Shown in pieces: positions 1 to 5,893 of a stretch of DNA of 12,245 nucleotides. This DNA comes from Acidimicrobiales bacterium (lineage in GTDB: Bacteria; Actinomycetota; Acidimicrobiia; Acidimicrobiales; Ilumatobacteraceae). Each line of letters opens with the position of its first letter. Within the stretch, counting starts at the first letter, position 1. A program made the position numbers and the translations under genes. The notes beneath the pieces are model-generated. The model was not told where the DNA came from and ran no database searches. It worked only from the letters and a program-made list of their open reading frames with translations. The stretch is taken from positions 1 through 12,245 of the forward strand of contig JAURHL010000044.1 in the NCBI GenBank assembly GCA_030833305.1, read 5' to 3'.

Positions 1-1281
1 ACTCCGGCGTTCTCCGACGTGCCCGAACTGGTCACCAAGCGCACCGTCTCCGATCTCGGCCAATGGCAGTACCCCAAGAGCCCCCTGGCACCGCTCACCG
101 AGGTGGTCCACGATCGTTTGGCCGTCGAGGTCTTCCGGGGATGCACCCGTGGTTGTCGTTTCTGTCAGGCCGGCATGATCACCCGCCCGGTTCGCGAGCG
201 TCCCGCCGAACAGGTGCGCACCATGATCACCGAGGGATTGAAGCGCACCGGCTACAACGAGGTCAGCCTGACGTCGTTGTCCACCGCCGACTTCAGCGGC
301 ATCGAATCCGTGGTCACGTCCGTGGTTCCCGATCCGACCGCCTGCGGTGCACCCACGGTCAGCCTTCCGTCTCTTCGCGTGGACGCGTTCACCGTTGGTT
401 TGGCGGCCAAAGTGGCCAGCGGACGTCGCAGTGGCCTCACCTTCGCGCCTGAGGCGGGCACCTGGCGCCTGCGCACCGTGATCAACAAGCTCATCACCGA
501 AGAGGACCTGTACGGCGCGGTGGAATCGGCGTTCTCCTCGGGCTGGTCGCGCATGAAGTTGTACTTCCTCACCGGACTTCCCACCGAGACCGACGTCGAC
601 ACCGAGGGCATCGTCGACCTGGCCGCGGGGTGCGTGTCGATCGGCAAGAAATACACGAACCGTGCCAGCGTGACGGTGAGCGTGGGCGGATTCGTTCCCA
701 AGGCGCACACACCGTTCCAATGGTTCGGACAGAACGGTGTTCCCGAATTGCGGCGCAAGATCGGTCTCGTGCGCGAGGCGGCCGGACGCGCCAAGGGGGT
801 GCACGTGAAGTGGCACGACCCGGCGGCGACGTTGGCCGAGGGCATCGCCAGCCGCGGTGATCGTCGCGTCGGCGCGGTCATCGAACGCGTGTGGCGCGAG
901 GGTGGGGTTTTCCAGGAGTGGTCCGAGTTCTTCGTGCTCGATCGTTGGCTCGATGCCATGGCCGCCGAGGGACTCTCGTCCGACTGGTTCGTCACGCGGC
1001 ATCGCGACGAGAACGAGGTGTTCCCGTGGCACCATCTGTCGGCCGGTTTGCACCATGATTTCTTGTGGCAGGACTGGCGTTCGGCACTGGCCGAGGCCGG
1101 CCTCGAGGACTGTCGCTGGACCCCGTGTTACGACTGCGGTGTGTGCACCGGCGACGGCTTGGAACACATCGTCGCCTCACCCGTGGCACCCGCGGGCGGC
1201 AGTCAAGGAACGGGCCAGAATCTGGCTCTGGGCGGCTCGGTGCCCATCAGCCTGCGACCGAAGTCGATGGTGACCTCGTGA
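1..1281 (+). CDS. B12-binding-type radical SAM protein (TIGR03960-like), 5' truncated by the window
   Basis: The frame is open from base 1 to the TGA at 1279-1281, so the true start and any N-terminal cobalamin-binding domain lie outside the window; the GTG at 19 is probably not the start. Residues are numbered from base 1. The radical SAM signature CX3CX2C is seen at Cys48, Cys52 and Cys55, which would ligate the [4Fe-4S] cluster that cleaves S-adenosylmethionine. A TIM-barrel-like core follows, including a TFAPEAGT segment. Near the C-terminus there is a second cysteine group, CYDCGVC (376-382), with another Cys at 371, typical of this family and a possible auxiliary metal site. The family is commonly encoded beside a DUF2344 protein, as here, and near RNase E/G and rplU-rpmA. 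Its substrate is not established; an RNA or ribosome target is suggested only by the neighbourhood. The family assignment is firm, the function unknown. Confidence 0.9.
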   Translation, partial: TPAFSDVPELVTKRTVSDLGQWQYPKSPLAPLTEVVHDRLAVEVFRGCTRGCRFCQAGMITRPVRERPAEQVRTMITEGLKRTGYNEVSLTSLSTADFSGIESVVTSVVPDPTACGAPTVSLPSLRVDAFTVGLAAKVASGRRSGLTFAPEAGTWRLRTVINKLITEEDLYGAVESAFSSGWSRMKLYFLTGLPTETDVDTEGIVDLAAGCVSIGKKYTNRASVTVSVGGFVPKAHTPFQWFGQNGVPELRRKIGLVREAAGRAKGVHVKWHDPAATLAEGIASRGDRRVGAVIERVWREGGVFQEWSEFFVLDRWLDAMAAEGLSSDWFVTRHRDENEVFPWHHLSAGLHHDFLWQDWRSALAEAGLEDCRWTPCYDCGVCTGDGLEHIVASPVAPAGGSQGTGQNLALGGSVPISLRPKSMVTS

Positions 1282-2024
1282 AGGCCCGAATCAGCTATTC
1301 CAAGTTGGGCAAGATCCGTTTCACGGGTCACCGCGACGTGGCACGCATCTGGGAGCGCAGCTTGCGCAAGGCCGAGGTTCCCGTCGCCATGTCGACGGGG
1401 TTCACGCCACGTCTCAAGATGGCCTTCGGTCTCGCTCTTCCCACCGGAGCCGAGTCATTGGTCGAGTTGTTGGACGTCACTTTCGCGGACGATTCGGGCG
1501 TGGGGGCCGACGAGTTCGACGAGATCGCTCGGCGCATCGACACGAGTTTGCCCGTCGGCATGGCGGTCACCGGGATTCGCGAGTGCGCCCCCTCGGAGGC
1601 CTCGTTGCAAGAGGACGTGGTGGCCACGACCTGGGTGATGGCCATCGACGCCCCGGACGTCGGCGATCGGATCGATCGGATCAACCAGTCGAACGAGGTG
1701 TGGCTCGAACGCGAGCGCAAGGGCGAAACCCGTCGCGACGACATTCGGGCCGGCATTTTGCACCTCGGGCTCATCGCACCCGAGCACTCCGACGTTCTCC
1801 CGTCACGGTGGCTGGGTGAGTCCCGTGGCGTCGTCATCGAAGCAGTTCTCACCACCGCCGGCCGCGGAATTCGGCCGACCGAGTTAGTCGAAGCCCTGGT
1901 GCCCGGATGTGAGCCGTGGAACCACCTCACCCGGGTGCTCCGAATCAACCAATGGATTGAGCGGGAAGGAGAGCGCGTGGACGTGCTCTCGGCCCGCCCT
2001 GCGCACCCTCAGGTGTGCGCATGA
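1278..2024 (+). CDS. DUF2344 / TIGR03936-like radical SAM-associated protein
   Basis: A 248-residue protein. I chose the GTG at 1278, which overlaps the upstream stop in a GTGA junction, because the family's conserved N-terminus (SYSKLGKIRFTGHRD...) begins three residues later; longer in-frame extensions run through the radical SAM gene and are not family-like. The 4-base overlap implies translational coupling. Family-typical features are the N-terminal KLGKIRFTGHRD segment and the STGFTPRLKMAFGLALPTG segment around residues 36-55. DUF2344 is found either as a partner of, or fused to, TIGR03960-type radical SAM proteins, so the two probably work as one enzyme or enzyme-plus-substrate-binding unit. 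No catalytic residues can be assigned. A TTA leucine codon, rare in this window, occurs at 1884-1886. Family identity is confident; biochemical role unknown. Confidence 0.86.
   Translation: MKARISYSKLGKIRFTGHRDVARIWERSLRKAEVPVAMSTGFTPRLKMAFGLALPTGAESLVELLDVTFADDSGVGADEFDEIARRIDTSLPVGMAVTGIRECAPSEASLQEDVVATTWVMAIDAPDVGDRIDRINQSNEVWLERERKGETRRDDIRAGILHLGLIAPEHSDVLPSRWLGESRGVVIEAVLTTAGRGIRPTELVEALVPGCEPWNHLTRVLRINQWIEREGERVDVLSARPAHPQVCA
2000..2021 (+). promoter_or_regulatory. Stem-loop just upstream of the RNase E/G ribosome binding site
   Basis: The repeated TGCGCA at 2000-2005 and 2016-2021 is self-complementary, so the copies can pair. CC (2006-2007) can pair with GG (2012-2013), leaving a CTCA loop and a two-base bulge. 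The structure covers the last codons of the DUF2344 gene and ends four bases before the Shine-Dalgarno sequence of the RNase gene. It might influence RNase E/G translation or be a cleavage target, but pairing is the only evidence. Confidence 0.3.
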
Positions 2025-2025
2025 G

Positions 2026-2031
2026 AAAGGA
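2026..2031 (+). promoter_or_regulatory. Ribosome binding site of the RNase E/G gene
   Basis: AAAGGA lies 8 bases before the ATG at 2040, immediately after the DUF2344 stop codon. It is one of the clearest Shine-Dalgarno sequences in the window and fixes the start of the RNase gene. Confidence 0.7.
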
Positions 2032-2039
2032 ACAGCAAC

Positions 2040-4010
2040 ATGTCCGACGTCCCCGAGACCCCCGACACCCACGATTCACCCGACACGTTCGACGCGCCTG
2101 AGCAATCCGTCTCTCCGGCCGATGAGAACGGTGGCGCCACCACCGAGGGCACGCCGGCTGTGGCACGCAAGAAGCGCCGTCGTGGTTCGCGCGGCGGCCG
2201 CAATCGTCCCCGTCCGCAAGGTGCTTCGGCGTCCACGAGCGATCATGACGACGATCATGACGACGAGCGCGACGATGAACACGATGACGATCACGACGAT
2301 GTCGTCGTCGTGGCGGGCGGGGAGAATCCCGGGGAGGGAGCCAATCCCTCCGAGTTGCCCGAGCGCCTGAGCGAGGGTCGTCCCTCGCCCGAGGCGGCCG
2401 CTCGCGCGGTGGTTCAGCGACCCAAGATCGGCGACACCCGCCCGGCTCCGCCGTCGGGTCCGGCGGTCACCATGCCCGGAGGAACCCGCGCCGGTGCTCC
2501 CCGTCCCGGCCGCGCGAAGAGCACGAAGGCCCCCAAGGCCACATCGGGCAACGCAGCGATCACGGCCCCGTCGGCGACTCCGGCCCCGGGGTCGGGCGAT
2601 TCGGCGGGTTCGGAAGGTGGGGCGCGCAAGAAGCGTCGTCGCAACGGCCGGGGTCGAGGAGCGGGATCCGAGGAACGTGGCAACGCTCGCTCGACCGACG
2701 CCGAGGTGGTGGAGCGACGTCGGGGTCGCGAGCGCAACGGACGTCCCATCGGTCGCCACTTCATGTGCGTGCAGGTGCGACCAAATCTCACCCAGGTCGC
2801 GGTGCTGGAGGGGCGCAGCCTCATCGAGCACTACGTCAGTCGTCCCGCCGACGACGTGGCCCAGATTCACGGGAACATCTACGTCGGCAAGGTGCAGAAC
2901 GTGTTGCCGGGAATGGAAGCGGCTTTCGTCGACATCGGAACCCCCAAGAACGCGGTCCTGTATCGCGGAGACGTGCAGTACGACGCCGAGGACATCGTCG
3001 ACAGTCAGCCACGGATCGAGCAAATCCTCAAAGGCAAGCAGCTGATCGTGTGTCAGGTCACGAAGAACCCCATCGGGGTGAAGGGGGCGCGTCTGACCCA
3101 GGAGGTGTCGTTGCCCGGTCGATTCGTGGTGTTGATCCCGAACTCCAAGACCTATGGCATCTCCAAGCGTCTGCCCGATGCCGAACGCAAGCGCCTGCGC
3201 AGCATCCTCGATCGGGTGAAGCCCGCCGAACACGGTTTGATCGTTCGTACCGCGGCTGAAACCGCCACCGAGCACGAACTACGTGCCGACATGACTCGTT
3301 TGGTCGAACAATGGAACGCCATCGAGGCCAAGGCCCAGAAGGCCAACGGTCCGACATTGCTCTATCGCGAACCCCCGCTGGCGGTGCGCGTCATCCGTGA
3401 AGAGTTCAACAGCGACTATCGAGGGGTCGTCATCGACGATCGCCAATTGTTCGAGGACGTGCGCGATTACGTGCAGGCGTTCAACCCGGAGTTGGCCGAT
3501 CGTGTGGAGTACTTCGACGCGGCCGCCGAGGGTTTGCCGATCTTCGAGAAGCATCATGTCCACGAGCAGATCCACAAGGCTCTCGATCGCAAGGTGTGGT
3601 TGCCCTCGGGCGGGTCGTTGATCATCGAGCACACCGAGGCCCTCACGGTCATCGACGTCAACACGGGCCGCAACGTGGGCACTTCCAACCTCGAGGCCAC
3701 CGTCTTCCAGAACAATCTGGAAGCCGCCGAGGAGGTGGCCCACCAATTGCGACTTCGCGACATCGGTGGAATCATCGTGATCGACTTCATCGACATGGAG
3801 ATCAAGGAGAACCGCCGCAAGGTGGTGGACGCGTTTCGTTCGGCCTTGTCCCGGGACAAGACCCGCACCCAGGTGTTCGACATCTCCGAATTGGGTCTGG
3901 TCGAGATGACGCGCAAGCGGATCGGGGAGGGCCTGCTCACGAGCTTCGCCGGACAATGCCCGGACTGCCAAGGGCGCGGTGTGCAGGTGAATCACGACCT
4001 CTTGCTCTGA
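2040..4010 (+). CDS. rne: Ribonuclease E/G family endoribonuclease
   Basis: A 656-residue single-strand-specific endoribonuclease expected to act in mRNA decay and rRNA/tRNA maturation in the cytoplasm. The catalytic core starts near residue 239: an S1 RNA-binding domain (about 239-330, with NIYVGKV at 279-285), then the 5'-sensor and RNase H-like parts, then the DNase I-like active site. Asp539 (in VIDVNTG), Asn541 and Asp582 (in VIDFIDM) align by spacing with the Mg-binding D303, N305 and D346 of E. coli RNase E. The Zn-link CPDC motif is at 640-643, and the protein ends 13 residues later, so there is no C-terminal scaffold arm. Instead it has an extension of about 238 residues at the N-terminus that looks disordered: basic RKKRRR patches at 43-48 and 196-201 and an acidic His/Asp tetrapeptide repeat at 68-87. 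Actinobacterial RNase E proteins commonly carry such N-terminal extensions. Start set by a strong ribosome binding site. The symbol rne is used for the E/G family; rng is the alternative. Confidence 0.95.
   Translation: MSDVPETPDTHDSPDTFDAPEQSVSPADENGGATTEGTPAVARKKRRRGSRGGRNRPRPQGASASTSDHDDDHDDERDDEHDDDHDDVVVVAGGENPGEGANPSELPERLSEGRPSPEAAARAVVQRPKIGDTRPAPPSGPAVTMPGGTRAGAPRPGRAKSTKAPKATSGNAAITAPSATPAPGSGDSAGSEGGARKKRRRNGRGRGAGSEERGNARSTDAEVVERRRGRERNGRPIGRHFMCVQVRPNLTQVAVLEGRSLIEHYVSRPADDVAQIHGNIYVGKVQNVLPGMEAAFVDIGTPKNAVLYRGDVQYDAEDIVDSQPRIEQILKGKQLIVCQVTKNPIGVKGARLTQEVSLPGRFVVLIPNSKTYGISKRLPDAERKRLRSILDRVKPAEHGLIVRTAAETATEHELRADMTRLVEQWNAIEAKAQKANGPTLLYREPPLAVRVIREEFNSDYRGVVIDDRQLFEDVRDYVQAFNPELADRVEYFDAAAEGLPIFEKHHVHEQIHKALDRKVWLPSGGSLIIEHTEALTVIDVNTGRNVGTSNLEATVFQNNLEAAEEVAHQLRLRDIGGIIVIDFIDMEIKENRRKVVDAFRSALSRDKTRTQVFDISELGLVEMTRKRIGEGLLTSFAGQCPDCQGRGVQVNHDLLL
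2241..2300 (+). repeat. 12-base tandem repeat (five units) encoding an acidic His/Asp tetrapeptide
   Basis: Five consecutive 12-base units related to GATCATGACGAC encode the tetrapeptide pattern [D/E][H/R]DD five times (residues 68-87 of the RNase E/G protein), followed by four valines. Units 1 and 2 are identical; later units differ mostly at wobble positions, or by Asp-to-Glu and His-to-Arg changes. This looks like in-frame expansion of a short repeat followed by drift. The peptide could bind divalent metals or act as a disordered acidic spacer. Confidence 0.8.
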
Positions 4011-4028
4011 TCGGGCAAGAGATCCGGA

Positions 4029-4047
4029 GCGGGCGTTGGATGCCCGC
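4029..4047 (+). terminator. Possible stem-loop terminator after the RNase E/G gene, without a U tract
   Basis: GCGGGC (4029-4034) and GCCCGC (4042-4047) form a perfect 6-bp GC-rich stem with a 7-base loop, 18 bases after the RNase stop codon. Only ATT follows, so it is not a canonical intrinsic terminator. The loop contains the candidate -35 box of the rplU promoter. It may be a weak terminator or attenuator, or an mRNA-stabilising hairpin. Confidence 0.3.
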
Positions 4048-4064
4048 ATTCCGGCAGGTAGAGT
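4036..4064 (+). promoter_or_regulatory. Candidate rplU promoter
   Basis: TTGGAT (4036-4041) and TAGAGT (4059-4064) are separated by 17 bases. The -10 box fits TANNNT; the -35 box keeps only the TTG of TTGACA. Transcription would begin near 4071, giving a leader of about 5 bases before the ATG at 4076, consistent with the absence of a well-placed Shine-Dalgarno sequence (the nearest AGG lies too far upstream). Confidence 0.5.
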
Positions 4065-4075
4065 CGCCATTCGCT

Positions 4076-4387
4076 ATGTACGCAGTGATCGCAACCGGTG
4101 GCAAGCAGGTCCGTGTGACCGAGGGCCAGCAAGTGCATGTGGAACTCCTCGGTGCCGAACAGGGCGCCACGGTGAACTTCACGCCCGTGCTGGTCGTCGA
4201 CGGCGACACTGTTCTGGCCACACCCACCCAACTCGCCGGCACCAAGGTCTCGGGGCGCATCGTCGGCTCGGCCGCGGGTCCCAAGATCGACGGCTTCACC
4301 TACAAGCGTCGCACCAACCAGCGTCGCCGTTACGGTCACCGTCAGCACTACCAGGTGGTCGAGATCACCTCCATCGCGAAAGGCTGA
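4076..4387 (+). CDS. rplU: 50S ribosomal protein L21
   Basis: A 103-residue protein, the normal L21 length. It starts with the family hallmark MYAVIATGGKQ, has the beta-barrel middle (VDGDTVLATP), and carries the basic rRNA-binding segment FTYKRRTNQRRRYGHRQ near residues 76-92, then the final ...VVEITSI strand. L21 binds 23S rRNA domain I in the large subunit and works beside L20. The ATG at 4076 is set by the conserved N-terminus; the same frame is open upstream inside the RNase gene but is not family-like. It is separated by only 3 bases from rpmA, the standard rplU-rpmA operon. It can be transcribed from its own promoter at 4036-4064 as well as by read-through from the RNase gene. Confidence 0.97.
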   Translation: MYAVIATGGKQVRVTEGQQVHVELLGAEQGATVNFTPVLVVDGDTVLATPTQLAGTKVSGRIVGSAAGPKIDGFTYKRRTNQRRRYGHRQHYQVVEITSIAKG

Positions 4388-4390
4388 GAC

Positions 4391-4645
4391 ATGTCGAAGA
4401 CAAAGGGTGGCGGGTCAACCCGCAACGGTCGTGACTCCAACGCACAGCGCCTCGGTGTGAAGGCATTCGCCGGCACCAGCATCACGGCCGGCACCATCGT
4501 GATCCGTCAGCGCGGCACCAAGTTCCACCCCGGCAAGAACGTCGGTCGCGGTGGCGACGACACCCTCTTCGCCTTGGTCGATGGCGTGGTGAAGTTCGGT
4601 GAGCGCAAGGGACGTCGCGTGATCGACGTCATCCCCGCCGACTGA
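4391..4645 (+). CDS. rpmA: 50S ribosomal protein L27
   Basis: An 84-residue L27, the usual size. The N-terminal tail MSKTKGGGSTRNGRDSNAQR and the following LGVKAFAG, RQRGTKFHPG and GRGGDDTLFAL segments are all diagnostic. The glycine-rich N-terminal arm reaches towards the peptidyl-transferase centre and contacts tRNA. Methionine is followed directly by the SKTKGGG tail, so there is no sign of the cleaved leader seen in Firmicutes L27. GAAAGG at 4378-4383, overlapping the end of rplU, is a good ribosome binding site 7 bases before the ATG. The next gene, dgt, faces it with stop codons only 14 bases apart, and I see no terminator hairpin between them. Confidence 0.97.
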   Translation: MSKTKGGGSTRNGRDSNAQRLGVKAFAGTSITAGTIVIRQRGTKFHPGKNVGRGGDDTLFALVDGVVKFGERKGRRVIDVIPAD

Positions 4646-4659
4646 CGATCTCGCAGTCC

Positions 4660-5796
4660 TCAGACATCGATGCCGCGCGGCAAGCGGCTGGCGTCCCATC
4701 CGAGGATCGCCATTCCTTGACGACAGGCGAACCGGTCGGTCATTCCCGCGACGTAACTGACGGCGGCGAAGCGCGCCGCGTCGGACCCGGCGTCCAGGTT
4801 CTCGCCCGCGGGTAGCAACGTCGGCGTGGCGGTGTAGCGCTCGACCAGGGCCCGCAAGAGATCGATGACGGCGTGGGCTTGGGCTTTGCTCTCGGGACGC
4901 AGGTACACCTGCTCGTAATTGAATCGACGGAACTCGGCCAATGCTTCAGCGATGGCGGGTTCCATCCCGACCCGACCGGTGTTCATGGCGGCTCGGATCA
5001 TGGAGGTGATGAAGACGCTCAATTGGGAGCCACGAGCCTCGCCACACCGTGACTTCACGAGGGTGGGCAATTGCCCTGCGCTGACGATGCCGGTGTCGAC
5101 GGCGTCCTCGAAGTCGTGGCACACGTAGGCGATGCGGTCGGCCCAACTGACGACCTCGCCCTCGGGGGTGCCCGGCGCGGGACGACTCCACGAATGATTC
5201 CGGATGCCGTCCAACGTCTGACGACAGAGATTGAGATGGCTCAACGTGACGTCGGCGCCCCAAACCGCGTGATCGAAACCATCGGCGACGTACGGGGCCA
5301 ACGCGTCCTCGGACGCGTGACCTCCCGGGCCGTGCCCACAGTCGTGCCCGAGTGCGATCGCCTCGGTGAGAGCCACGTTGAGTCCCAACGGCCGCGCGAC
5401 CGCCACGGCGACCTGGGCGACCTCGAGAGCGTGCGTCAACCGCGTTCGTTGGTGATCGTCCGGGAACACGAACACCTGGGTTTTGCCGGCCAAGCGGCGA
5501 AACGCGGGTGCATGAAGGATGCGATCTCGATCGCGCTCGAAACACGTTCGGAACGGATCGGCTTCCTCGGGGCGCTCGCGGTCACCCGCACCCACCGCAC
5601 GGGTCGCGTGGCGACTGAGCACGGAGTCTTCGGTGTGTTCGCGCACCTCGCGCGGCAAGGTGGAGGTTTCTCCGGTCCCGGCCCACGAATCGGCGTGAGC
5701 CAAGGTGATGCCGTCAGACGATTCGGAACCCGACATTGTCCCGGCCCAGCGTTCGGCCCGCTCCTGCATGTCACGATCGATGTCGGGGGAACTCAC
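4660..5796 (-). CDS. dgt: Deoxyguanosinetriphosphate triphosphohydrolase-like HD-domain protein
   Basis: Predicted dNTP triphosphohydrolase, which removes triphosphate from dNTPs (dGTP in the founding enzyme) and so tunes nucleotide pools. In the 378-residue form chosen here, the HD-domain metal ligands are His122 (RLTHALEV), His151-Asp152 (ALGHDCGHGPGGH) and Asp220 (WADRIAY). The RILHAPAFRRLAGKTQVF segment upstream of the HD domain and the SHLNLCRQTLDGIRNHS segment are family signatures. The reading frame stays open to an ATG at 5895 (411 residues), but that would overlap the start of obg and cross an operator-like palindrome. I prefer the GTG at 5796 because a TATCGT box lies exactly 6 bases before it, as in a leaderless transcript; internal ATGs downstream are alternatives. 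The gene is head to head with obg and sits inside the normally continuous rpmA-obg cluster. Family call strong; start moderately sure; the preferred dNTP cannot be told from sequence. Confidence 0.9.
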   Translation of the reverse strand: MSSPDIDRDMQERAERWAGTMSGSESSDGITLAHADSWAGTGETSTLPREVREHTEDSVLSRHATRAVGAGDRERPEEADPFRTCFERDRDRILHAPAFRRLAGKTQVFVFPDDHQRTRLTHALEVAQVAVAVARPLGLNVALTEAIALGHDCGHGPGGHASEDALAPYVADGFDHAVWGADVTLSHLNLCRQTLDGIRNHSWSRPAPGTPEGEVVSWADRIAYVCHDFEDAVDTGIVSAGQLPTLVKSRCGEARGSQLSVFITSMIRAAMNTGRVGMEPAIAEALAEFRRFNYEQVYLRPESKAQAHAVIDLLRALVERYTATPTLLPAGENLDAGSDAARFAAVSYVAGMTDRFACRQGMAILGWDASRLPRGIDV

Positions 5797-5802
5797 GATG
5801 TC

Positions 5803-5808
5803 ACGATA
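5803..5808 (-). promoter_or_regulatory. Candidate -10 box of a leaderless dgt promoter
   Basis: On the minus strand TATCGT is followed by 6 bases and then GTG (5796-5794), so the predicted transcription start coincides with the start codon. No convincing -35 box is seen; that position is occupied by the palindrome at 5811-5831. Confidence 0.45.
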
Positions 5809-5810
5809 CG

Positions 5811-5839
5811 ACACCGATGTGGCATCGGTGTGGCGTCGG
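5811..5839. promoter_or_regulatory. Operator-like palindrome with an overlapping 11-base direct repeat between dgt and obg
   Basis: ACACCGATG (5811-5819) and CATCGGTGT (5823-5831) are perfect 9-base inverted repeats separated by TGG. Overlapping them, TGTGGCATCGG (5818-5828) is followed at once by TGTGGCGTCGG (5829-5839), a direct repeat with one mismatch and an 11-base period, about one helical turn. The site is directly upstream of the dgt -10 box and about 30 bases upstream of the obg -10 box, where a repressor or activator could control both genes. The regulator is unknown. Confidence 0.5.
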
Positions 5840-5869
5840 TGCTCACCGGCAAACACCGTTTCGGATCGG

Positions 5870-5875
5870 TAGCGT
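5870..5875 (+). promoter_or_regulatory. Candidate -10 box for obg
   Basis: TAGCGT fits TANNNT and would place the transcription start near 5882, 12 bases before the ATG. GAGGT at 5883-5887 is a ribosome binding site 6 bases from the ATG. No clear -35 box is visible. A dedicated promoter is expected because dgt on the other strand separates obg from rplU-rpmA. Confidence 0.4.
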
Positions 5876-5893
5876 GAGGCACGAGGTCGCCCC

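Noticed and set aside
1884..1886. Rare TTA leucine codon in the DUF2344 gene as a bldA-type control
   Set aside because: bldA regulation is established for Streptomyces; one TTA codon in another actinobacterial lineage is not evidence for it.
2076..3275. Long minus-strand open frame opposite the RNase E/G gene
   Set aside because: High-GC antisense shadow: low-complexity product, no domain and no ribosome binding site, while the plus strand has full RNase E/G motifs.
4671..4682. Perfect 12-base palindrome TGCCGCGCGGCA near the dgt 3' end
   Set aside because: It has no loop for a hairpin and lies in coding sequence; in GC-rich DNA such a palindrome is not surprising.
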